Shown: positions 1-6,034 of the stretch, piece after piece
Position numbering within the stretch: the stretch's first letter is position 1
How the letters are laid out: each line of letters opens with the position of its first letter
DNA from: CAKSHP01 sp045590935
GTDB lineage: Bacteria; Bacillota; Clostridia; UBA1381; UMGS1253
Length of the DNA: 8,889 bases
NCBI GenBank assembly: GCA_045590935.1
Contig: JAZNSA010000058.1
Span: 1-8,889 of the forward strand
Direction: 5' to 3'
Notes under the pieces: generated by a model
The model's input: the letters and a program-made list of their open reading frames with translations, nothing else
Database searches by the model: none
What the model was told of the DNA's origin: nothing
Made by a program: the position numbers and the translations under genes

Positions 1-1572
1 AGCCATCATAGCCTCATCGAAGTCACGGAATACCTTACCCTCACCGGGTTCACCAGCCTTATCCATGGTAAGATAATAGGAACCGAGGATCATATCCTGT
101 GAAGGAACCGCAACTGCGCGTCCGTCCATAGGCTTCAAGAGGTTATTTGCAGAAAGCATCAAGAATCTTGCCTCTGCCTGAGCCTCAGGCGAAAGCGGAA
201 CGTGAACAGCCATCTGGTCGCCGTCGAAGTCGGCATTGTATGCCGTACAAACAAGCGGATGGAGTTTTAGAGCTCTGCCGTCAACCAAAACAGGCTCAAA
301 TGCCTGAATACCAAGTCTGTGAAGCGTAGGAGCACGATTCAAAAGAACAGGATGCTCTTTTATAACGTCCTCTAAAACGTCCCAAATTTCAGGACGAACA
401 CGCTCAACCATACGCTTTGCGTATTTGATATTATGCGCTAAGCCGTTAGCAACAAGGCTCTTCATTACAAAAGGCTTAAATAATTCAATCGCCATTTCTT
501 TAGGAAGACCGCATTGATAAATCTTAAGCTCAGGACCAACAACGATAACCGAACGACCTGAATAGTCAACACGCTTACCTAAAAGATTCTGCCTGAAACG
601 TCCTTGTTTACCCTTTAGCATATCGGAAAGAGATTTCAAAGCTCTGTTTCCCGGACCTGTTACAGGACGTCCTCTCCTACCGTTATCGATAAGAGCATCA
701 ACAGCTTCCTGAAGCATTCTTTTCTCATTTCTTACAATGATGTCAGGAGCGTTTAATTCTAATAGCTTTTTAAGACGATTATTTCTGTTAATAACACGTC
801 TGTACAAATCATTTAAATCGCTTGTTGCAAATCTTCCGCCATCCAACTGCACCATTGGGCGAAGCTCAGGAGGCAAAACGGGAATAACGTCCATAATCAT
901 CCATTCGGGCTTGTTTCCTGAAAGTCTGAACGCTTCAACCGCTTCAAGACGCTTTACAATACGAATTTTCTTTTGACCGTGAGCAGTATCAAGAGCCTCT
1001 TTTAATTCCTTGGAAAGCTCTTCTAAGTCTATCTGCTCAAGCAAATCCTTAATAGCCTCAGCTCCCATAGAAGCTTTAAAGCTATCACCATATTTCTCAA
1101 GACTCTCTCTGTAGTCCTTTTCTGTTAAAATAGTTTTTTCAACTAAATCAGTTGAGCCTGCATCTGTAACAACGTATGCAGCAAAGTATAGTATTTGTTC
1201 AAGAACCTTTGGCGACATATCCAAAAGAAGTCCCATTCTTGAAGGAATACCTTTAAAATACCATATATGAGATACAGGCGTTGCAAGTTCTATATGTCCC
1301 ATTCTTTCACGACGAACCTTTGAACGAGTTACCTCAACTCCACAACGGTCGCAGACAATGCCCTTATAACGGATTTTTTTATACTTACCGCAATGACATT
1401 CCCAGTCGCGCTGCGGTCCAAAGATTTTTTCGCAAAACAACCCATCACGTTCGGGCTTGAGAGTTCTATAATTAATTGTTTCGGGTTTTTTTACTTCGCC
1501 ATAGGACCACTCCCTTATTTTTTCGGGAGATGCTAAACCAATTTTCATGGCTTCAAAAGTTGTAAATTCCAA
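1..1572 (-). CDS. rpoC: RNA polymerase beta' subunit, N-terminal 524 residues (3' end beyond window)
   Basis: Encodes the beta' subunit, which forms one jaw of RNA polymerase and carries the catalytic magnesium site. My reading of the reverse strand begins LEFTTFEAMKIGLASPEKI (first residue Met in vivo), the conserved RpoC start. Zinc-binding region 1 is at residues 57-81 with cysteines C59, C61, C74 and C77. The conserved NLLGKRVDYSGRSVIV block is at 329-344. The catalytic NADFDGDQMAVH motif starts at N446, giving metal-binding aspartates D448, D450 and D452. The bridge helix, trigger loop and second zinc site would lie past the left edge. The start is a TTG at 1572-1570, because AGGAGG (1581-1586) sits 8 nt before it; the first in-frame ATG (1548) is too far from that site. 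The gene follows rpoB by 56 nt with no terminator between, so the two form one operon. I saw no frameshift. Identification is essentially certain; only the start codon is inferred. Confidence 0.98.
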   Translation of the reverse strand, partial: MEFTTFEAMKIGLASPEKIREWSYGEVKKPETINYRTLKPERDGLFCEKIFGPQRDWECHCGKYKKIRYKGIVCDRCGVEVTRSKVRRERMGHIELATPVSHIWYFKGIPSRMGLLLDMSPKVLEQILYFAAYVVTDAGSTDLVEKTILTEKDYRESLEKYGDSFKASMGAEAIKDLLEQIDLEELSKELKEALDTAHGQKKIRIVKRLEAVEAFRLSGNKPEWMIMDVIPVLPPELRPMVQLDGGRFATSDLNDLYRRVINRNNRLKKLLELNAPDIIVRNEKRMLQEAVDALIDNGRRGRPVTGPGNRALKSLSDMLKGKQGRFRQNLLGKRVDYSGRSVIVVGPELKIYQCGLPKEMAIELFKPFVMKSLVANGLAHNIKYAKRMVERVRPEIWDVLEDVIKEHPVLLNRAPTLHRLGIQAFEPVLVDGRALKLHPLVCTAYNADFDGDQMAVHVPLSPEAQAEARFLMLSANNLLKPMDGRAVAVPSQDMILGSYYLTMDKAGEPGEGKVFRDFDEAMMA

Positions 1573-1580
1573 AACTAAAA

Positions 1581-1586
1581 CCTCCT
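1581..1586 (-). promoter_or_regulatory. rpoC ribosome binding site that fixes a TTG start
   Basis: The minus strand reads AGGAGG, a full match to the 16S rRNA anti-Shine-Dalgarno core. It lies 8 nt before TTG (1572-1570) and 32 nt before the first in-frame ATG. That spacing selects TTG as initiator. Confidence 0.85.
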
Positions 1587-1628
1587 CTTAAAATTACTTT
1601 AAAACTTATAAAGTACGAATATTAAGCA

Positions 1629-4600
1629 TTAAATTAAATCGTCATCATCAGGCAATGCATCTAAATCCTCGATAATGTCATCTTCAAAAATTGCGGGACC
1701 TTCATCCAAATCGTCATCTAAGTCATCGTCAAAGTCATCGTCGAAATCAAGAGCATCAAGTAAAGCATCATCTGTTTCGTCTAAAACAAATTTTGCATTT
1801 GCATCAAGGTCAGAAGATTCCGAAGAATAAACAGTTGATGATGCCATATTAGGATTAATGCTATCCTCTTGACCTTCAATGTTTACGCTAAGAGGAGCCA
1901 GCGGCAAATCGTCATCCTCAGAATAATCTCCAAGGTCAACCTCTTCGCCGTCTTTGTCAAGAACTTTTATATCAAGAGATAAGCTCTGCAATTCTTTTAT
2001 CAAAACCTTAAAGGATTCGGGAACGCCCGGTTCGGGAACGTTTTCGCCTTTTACGATTGCTTCATACGTTTTAACACGACCAACAACATCGTCCGACTTA
2101 ACTGTTAAAATTTCCTGAAGAGTATAAGCTGCGCCGTACGCTTCTAGAGCCCAAACTTCCATTTCACCGAAACGCTGACCACCAAACTGAGCTTTACCAC
2201 CCAAAGGCTGCTGCGTAACAAGAGAGTAAGGACCTGTTGAACGGGCATGAATCTTATCGTCAACCAAGTGATGCAACTTCAAATAATACATATAACCAAC
2301 AGTTACACGATTGTCAAACGGCTCGCCTGTTCTACCGTCGTATAAAACTGTTTTACCGTCCGCATCGTAGCCTGCTTTTTCCAAAAGCTCAGCAATATCT
2401 TCCTCGTTTGCACCGTCGAAAACAGGCGTTGCAATTTTCCAGCCAAGAGACTTAGCCGCATATCCCAAATGCACTTCAAGCACCTGACCGATGTTCATAC
2501 GAGAAGGAACGCCCAGCGGATTAAGAACGATATCAAGAGGAGTACCGTCAGGTAAGAATGGCATATCTTCTTCAGGCAGGATACGGGAAATAACACCCTT
2601 ATTACCATGACGACCTGCCATTTTATCACCAACAGAAATTTTTCTTCTCTGAGCTATATAACAACGCACAAGCTCATTAACTCCCGGAGGAAGCTCGTCG
2701 CCGTTTTCTCTTGTAAACACTTTAACATCAACTATAATACCTGCCTCACCATGCGGAACTCTCAGGGAGGTATCACGTACTTCACGGGCTTTTTCGCCGA
2801 ATATTGCGCGGAGAAGTCTTTCTTCTGACGTTAATTCTGTTTCTCCCTTAGGAGTAACCTTTCCAACCAAAATATCACCTGCGTGAACTTCAGCACCGAT
2901 ACGGATAATACCTCTTTCGTCCAAATCACGAAGAGCATCATCACCAACGTTTGGAATTTCACGAGTTATTTCTTCGGGTCCGAGCTTTGTATCACGAGCA
3001 TCTGCCTCGTATTCTTCGATATGAATAGATGTATAAACATCATCACGAACAAGACGTTCGTTAAGCAAAACAGCATCCTCGTAATTATAACCTTCCCAGG
3101 TCATAAAGCCGATAAGAGCATTTTTACCAAGGGAAATTTCACCATTACAGGTTGAAGGACCGTCTGCAATAATATCGCCCGCCTTAACCTTGTCGCCCTC
3201 GGAAACGATTGGACGCTGGTTGATTGATGTTCCCTGGTTGGAACGAAGGAATTTTAAGAGCTTATGTCTTTCTCTCTCTCCATCCGCCGTTTTTATAATT
3301 ATTTCATTTGCGCTCACTTTTTCAATAACACCGTCGTTTTTAGCCAAAACAACAACGCCTGAATCTTTAGCAGCCTTATACTCCATTCCTGTTCCAACAA
3401 TAGGAGATTCCGTTTTAAGCAACGGAACTGCCTGACGCTGCATGTTTGAACCCATTAGAGCACGGTTAGCATCGTCGTTTTCAAGGAAAGGAATCATTGA
3501 TGTTGCAACTGAAACAAGCTGACGTGGAGAAACGTCCATATAATCTATTTCAGAAGGAGCAACCTCAACGAACTCACGCAAATGACGTGCGGTTATTTTC
3601 TTATTAGTAAAACGATTATCCTCGCCAAGAGGCTCATTTGCCTGAGCAATAGTAAAGCCGTCCTCTTTGTCGGCAGTCATATAAATAACTTCATCTGTTA
3701 CTTGCCCTGTCTCTTTGTCAACACGTCTGTATGGAGATTCAATAAAGCCATACTCATTTATGCGTGCAAAAGATGAAAGTGAGCTGATAAGACCGATATT
3801 AGGACCTTCAGGAGATTCGATAGGACACATACGACCGTAATGCGTATAGTGAACGTCTCGCACCTCAACGCCTGCACGTTCTCTTGAAAGACCGCCTGGT
3901 CCTAATGCTGAAAGCCTTCTCTTGTGAGTAAGCTCTGCCAGCGGATTTGTTTGGTCCATAAACTGCGAAAGCTGAGAAGAACCAAAAAATTCTTTAATAG
4001 TTGAAGCAACAGGACGAGTGTTGATAAGATTCTGAGGTGTTACAACGTCCAAGTCCTGAATGTTCATTCTTTCACGAACAACTCTTTCCATACGAGAAAG
4101 ACCAATTCTAAATTGGTTTTGCAAAAGCTCACCTACGCAACGAAGACGTCTGTTACCAAGATGGTCGATATCGTCTAACGTACCAATACCGTAGCAAAGG
4201 TTATTAAAGTAGTTAATTGATGCAAACATATCATCAACTAAGATGTGCTTAGGCATAAGCTCATCACGTCTTGCAAGCAAGGCTTCTTTTACAGCCTCTT
4301 TATCACTTAGCTTGCCCTCGCTGTCAAGAGAAGCTAAAATCTCATTTAAAACGCTCTTGCGCACGGTTGTATGGAAACCTAAGCTTTTCAAATATGCTTT
4401 ATTATCTTCTTCGTCCAATACAACAAAATTTTCAAGCTTAACCATATTATTTGAGAAAATCTTTCTCTTTTTCTCATCAACATAAACGAAAACTGAGTTA
4501 ATTCCTGCATTTTCGATTTCTTCTGCCATAGAAAGAGAAATTATTTCACCTGCCGAACATAGTATTTCGCCTGTTCTTTCGTCGATTATATCCTCGGCAG

Positions 4601-5462
4601 CCTTTTGATTTGCAATTCTCTTTCCAATTGCCATTTTCTGATTAAACTTAAAACGACCAACCTTAGCAAGGTCGTAACGTTTAGGGTCAAAAAACATATT
4701 TGTTATAAGAGAAGTTGCACTTTCGGCACTTGCGGGCTCGCCCGGACGAAGCTTTTTGTATATCTCGATAAGGGCAGCTTCTTTATCGGTATTGTCCTTT
4801 TCAAGAGTAGCTGTTATTCGCTCGTCATCGCCGAATAATTCATATATTTCTGCATTTGTTTCGCATCCCATTGCACGAATAAACATCGTTACGGGAAGCT
4901 TTCTTGTTCTGTCTATACGGATAGAAAAAACATCGTTAACATCAATGTCGTACTCAAGCCATGCTCCACGATATGGGATAACCGTTGAGCTGAAAAGCTC
5001 TTTACCTGACTTATCGTGCACCATATCATAGTACATACCGGGAGAACGAACAAGCTGGCTTACGATAACACGCTCAGCACCATTAATAATAAACGTACCT
5101 TGGTCGGTCATAAGCGGGAACTCACCAATAAATATGTCCTGCTCTTTAACCTCACCTGTTTCCTTGTTGATTAAGCGAACCATAACGCGCAAAGGAGCTG
5201 AATAGTTTGTATCACGCTCTTTGCACTCTTCAACGGAATATTTAGGAGTTGAATCAAGCTTGTAGTCGAAAAACTCCAAAACTAAGTTTCCGGTGTAGTC
5301 GCAAATCGGAGAAACGTCCTCAAAAACCTCTTTTAACCCTGCCTCTAAAAACCATTCATAGGATTTTTTCTGAATTTCAATAAGGTTAGGCATTTCAAGA
5401 GGCTCTTTGATTTTGGCAAAACTCATTCTTTTGTTTTTGCCAAGAGTAATCTCATAGGGCAT
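1629..5462 (-). CDS. rpoB: RNA polymerase beta subunit, complete, 1277 residues, with an Asp-rich C-terminal tail
   Basis: Encodes the beta subunit, which with beta' forms the catalytic core of RNA polymerase and holds the rifamycin pocket. The N-terminus MPYEITLGKNKRMSFAKIK and the MPNLIEIQ block are family hallmarks. The rifampicin region (about 493-525) has the susceptible residues D503, H513 and S518 (E. coli D516, H526, S531) and looks the same as the Bacillus type. The flap region is around 850-940. The active-site GDKMAGRHGNKG is at 945-956. The C-terminal clamp segment MEVWALEAYGAAYTLQEIL begins near 1101. The normal fold ends near 1176 and is followed by about 100 extra residues, the last 54 of which are half acidic. 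I chose ATG 5462 because GAGGTGA lies 8 nt upstream and homologous sequence begins there. The frame stays open to an ATG at 5573, but those 37 codons do not resemble RpoB. The gene is transcribed from its own promoter at 5797-5825 and is followed by rpoC. Confidence 0.98.
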   Translation of the reverse strand: MPYEITLGKNKRMSFAKIKEPLEMPNLIEIQKKSYEWFLEAGLKEVFEDVSPICDYTGNLVLEFFDYKLDSTPKYSVEECKERDTNYSAPLRVMVRLINKETGEVKEQDIFIGEFPLMTDQGTFIINGAERVIVSQLVRSPGMYYDMVHDKSGKELFSSTVIPYRGAWLEYDIDVNDVFSIRIDRTRKLPVTMFIRAMGCETNAEIYELFGDDERITATLEKDNTDKEAALIEIYKKLRPGEPASAESATSLITNMFFDPKRYDLAKVGRFKFNQKMAIGKRIANQKAAEDIIDERTGEILCSAGEIISLSMAEEIENAGINSVFVYVDEKKRKIFSNNMVKLENFVVLDEEDNKAYLKSLGFHTTVRKSVLNEILASLDSEGKLSDKEAVKEALLARRDELMPKHILVDDMFASINYFNNLCYGIGTLDDIDHLGNRRLRCVGELLQNQFRIGLSRMERVVRERMNIQDLDVVTPQNLINTRPVASTIKEFFGSSQLSQFMDQTNPLAELTHKRRLSALGPGGLSRERAGVEVRDVHYTHYGRMCPIESPEGPNIGLISSLSSFARINEYGFIESPYRRVDKETGQVTDEVIYMTADKEDGFTIAQANEPLGEDNRFTNKKITARHLREFVEVAPSEIDYMDVSPRQLVSVATSMIPFLENDDANRALMGSNMQRQAVPLLKTESPIVGTGMEYKAAKDSGVVVLAKNDGVIEKVSANEIIIKTADGERERHKLLKFLRSNQGTSINQRPIVSEGDKVKAGDIIADGPSTCNGEISLGKNALIGFMTWEGYNYEDAVLLNERLVRDDVYTSIHIEEYEADARDTKLGPEEITREIPNVGDDALRDLDERGIIRIGAEVHAGDILVGKVTPKGETELTSEERLLRAIFGEKAREVRDTSLRVPHGEAGIIVDVKVFTRENGDELPPGVNELVRCYIAQRRKISVGDKMAGRHGNKGVISRILPEEDMPFLPDGTPLDIVLNPLGVPSRMNIGQVLEVHLGYAAKSLGWKIATPVFDGANEEDIAELLEKAGYDADGKTVLYDGRTGEPFDNRVTVGYMYYLKLHHLVDDKIHARSTGPYSLVTQQPLGGKAQFGGQRFGEMEVWALEAYGAAYTLQEILTVKSDDVVGRVKTYEAIVKGENVPEPGVPESFKVLIKELQSLSLDIKVLDKDGEEVDLGDYSEDDDLPLAPLSVNIEGQEDSINPNMASSTVYSSESSDLDANAKFVLDETDDALLDALDFDDDFDDDLDDDLDEGPAIFEDDIIEDLDALPDDDDLI
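1632..1793 (-). other. Acidic, probably disordered C-terminal tail of RpoB (residues 1224-1277)
   Basis: In this 54-residue stretch I count 23 aspartates, 4 glutamates and a single lysine. A hydrophobic-Asp-Asp-Asp pattern repeats at residues 1239-1254 (DFDDDFDDDLDDDLDE; DNA 1701-1748), and the protein ends DDDDLI. The composition predicts a flexible polyanionic tail. Acidic RpoB tails of varying length occur in Firmicutes, and the separate delta subunit (RpoE) has a comparable acidic domain. A shared role is inference. Confidence 0.85.
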
Positions 5463-5490
5463 CAATTTTATCACCTCATCTAAAAAATTG
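5463..5490 (-). promoter_or_regulatory. rpoB ribosome binding site inside the loop of a 7-bp hairpin
   Basis: The Shine-Dalgarno GAGGTGA (5471-5477) lies 8 nt before the rpoB ATG. It is flanked by a perfect inverted repeat, CAATTTT (5484-5490) and AAAATTG (5463-5469), that would leave a 14-nt loop holding the site. The 3' arm abuts the start codon. The repeat is directly visible. Any effect on translation is inferred, and the stem has only one G-C pair. Confidence 0.6.
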
Positions 5491-5645
5491 CAGATTTTGG
5501 TGGCTATCAAAGATGCGTATGCTAGTCTGTCAGGCGTGAAAGAAGTCCTGAGCTCAGCAATATTGCATTTCAATTGCCCTGCGAATATTTCCTGCTACAA
5601 AACAAACGCAGTGTATAAAAAACTTTCACATTTTTAAAAATTAAA

Positions 5646-5688
5646 CAGGAAAAAATTTTTTTATTAAAATTTCTTAAAAAAATTCCTG
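5646..5688 (-). repeat. Bulged 13-bp inverted repeat in the rpoB leader
   Basis: The minus strand reads CAGGAATTTTTTT (5676-5688), a 13-nt loop, then seven A, six T and CCTG (5646-5662). The arms match over 13 bp (CAGGAA with TTCCTG, T7 with A7) apart from a 4-nt T bulge in the 3' arm. The stretch after it is U-rich. It could be a weak hairpin, a transcription pause element or an RNase site. The high A/T content makes partial pairing by chance fairly likely, but the CAGGAA/TTCCTG base is specific. Confidence 0.45.
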
Positions 5689-5705
5689 AGAGCCTAAAAT
5701 GCCTT

Positions 5706-5766
5706 AAAAAACCCGTATATTGTATGTTCGATTGACATTAGCACACAATATGTTAAGGGGCATTTT
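5706..5766 (-). promoter_or_regulatory. Candidate transcription attenuator hairpin in the rpoB leader
   Basis: In the minus-strand RNA, ATATTGTGTG (5742-5751) pairs fully with CATACAATAT (5717-5726), including one G-U pair that would be an A-C mismatch if the other strand were transcribed. CCC (within 5757-5760) can close on GGG (5712-5714), which is followed at once by six U (5706-5711). That is the layout of an intrinsic terminator. A competing outer stem, AAAATGCC (5759-5766) with GGCATTTT (5696-5703), extended by TTAA:TTAA, would pull the U-tract into a longer structure. The element starts about 25 nt after the predicted transcription start and lies about 245-305 nt before rpoB. Control of rpoBC read-through is inferred, with no sensor recognised. 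Confidence 0.5.
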
Positions 5767-5796
5767 CCCGCATTTTAGACTATAATACAATTTATT

Positions 5797-5825
5797 ATAA
5801 TACCATAATATATAAGGTTTGTCAA
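5797..5825 (-). promoter_or_regulatory. SigA-type promoter of rpoBC
   Basis: The minus strand has a perfect -35 TTGACA (5820-5825), a 17-bp spacer and -10 TATTAT (5797-5802). An overlapping TATAAT lies three bases further on at 20-bp spacing. The predicted start is near 5790, giving a leader of about 328 nt before the rpoB ATG. It lies downstream of the SLH-gene terminator, so it should be the main promoter for rpoB and rpoC. I see nothing else definable between 5826 and 5978 except a short direct repeat. Confidence 0.85.
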
Positions 5826-5907
5826 CCCCTTTTTGGAAAAAAGTTCTTATTATAATTTGCAATATAAAATTTTAGGATTTTCTTGAAAGAAGAACAGCAA
5901 AATTCAA

Positions 5908-5936
5908 CATTGTATTGCCTGATAATGCATTGTATT
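5908..5936. repeat. Pair of 9-bp direct repeats 20 bp apart upstream of the rpoBC promoter
   Basis: CATTGTATT occurs at 5908-5916 and again at 5928-5936, exactly 20 bp apart (about two helical turns), some 83 bp upstream of the -35 box. This spacing would suit a regulator binding on one DNA face. Chance occurrence in A/T-rich DNA is quite possible. Confidence 0.3.
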
Positions 5937-5978
5937 TTGAACGTATTATGATTGTTAAAACAAAGTGATATAAAAAGC

Positions 5979-6015
5979 AAAAAAGCCCGCATGGCAGGGT
6001 GCCATTGCGGGCTTT
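5979..6015 (-). terminator. Intrinsic terminator of the SLH-protein gene
   Basis: On the minus strand, AAAGCCCGC (6007-6015) pairs with GCGGGCTTT (5982-5990). The stem continues, after a one-base bulge at 6006, as ATGGC (6001-6005) with GCCAT (5991-5995), closing a 5-nt loop. A run of six T (5979-5984) overlaps and follows the stem base. The hairpin starts 19 nt after the SLH stop codon. On the plus strand there is no comparable T-tract, so termination is directed at minus-strand transcripts. Confidence 0.92.
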
Positions 6016-6034
6016 CGCCTATAATTTAGGAGGA

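Noticed and set aside
147..976. Plus-strand open frames at 147-329 and 737-976
   Set aside because: Both are antisense to the conserved rpoC coding sequence, lack ribosome binding sites and have no recognisable product.
1596..1614. Small inverted repeat ACTTTA/TAAAGT between rpoB and rpoC
   Set aside because: Only six A/T-rich pairs and no T-tract, so it is not a terminator. rpoB and rpoC are expected to be co-transcribed.
3885..3986. Rifampicin-resistance substitutions in RpoB
   Set aside because: The key positions carry the usual Asp, His and Ser, and the other differences from E. coli are the ones normal for Bacillus-type RpoB. Nothing indicates resistance.
2237..5031. Eight plus-strand open frames of 64-91 codons opposite rpoB
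   Set aside because: They lie entirely antisense to conserved RpoB blocks. Their residue composition is that expected from reading rpoB backwards.
5463..5573. 37-codon N-terminal extension of rpoB starting at ATG 5573
   Set aside because: The extension has no resemblance to RpoB and lacks a good ribosome binding site, while ATG 5462 has one at ideal spacing and begins the conserved sequence. The open frame looks incidental.
5732..5737. Perfect TTGACA on the plus strand
   Set aside because: No -10-like hexamer lies 16-18 bp downstream (the sequence there is G-rich), and no plus-strand gene follows. It forms the loop region of the leader hairpin.
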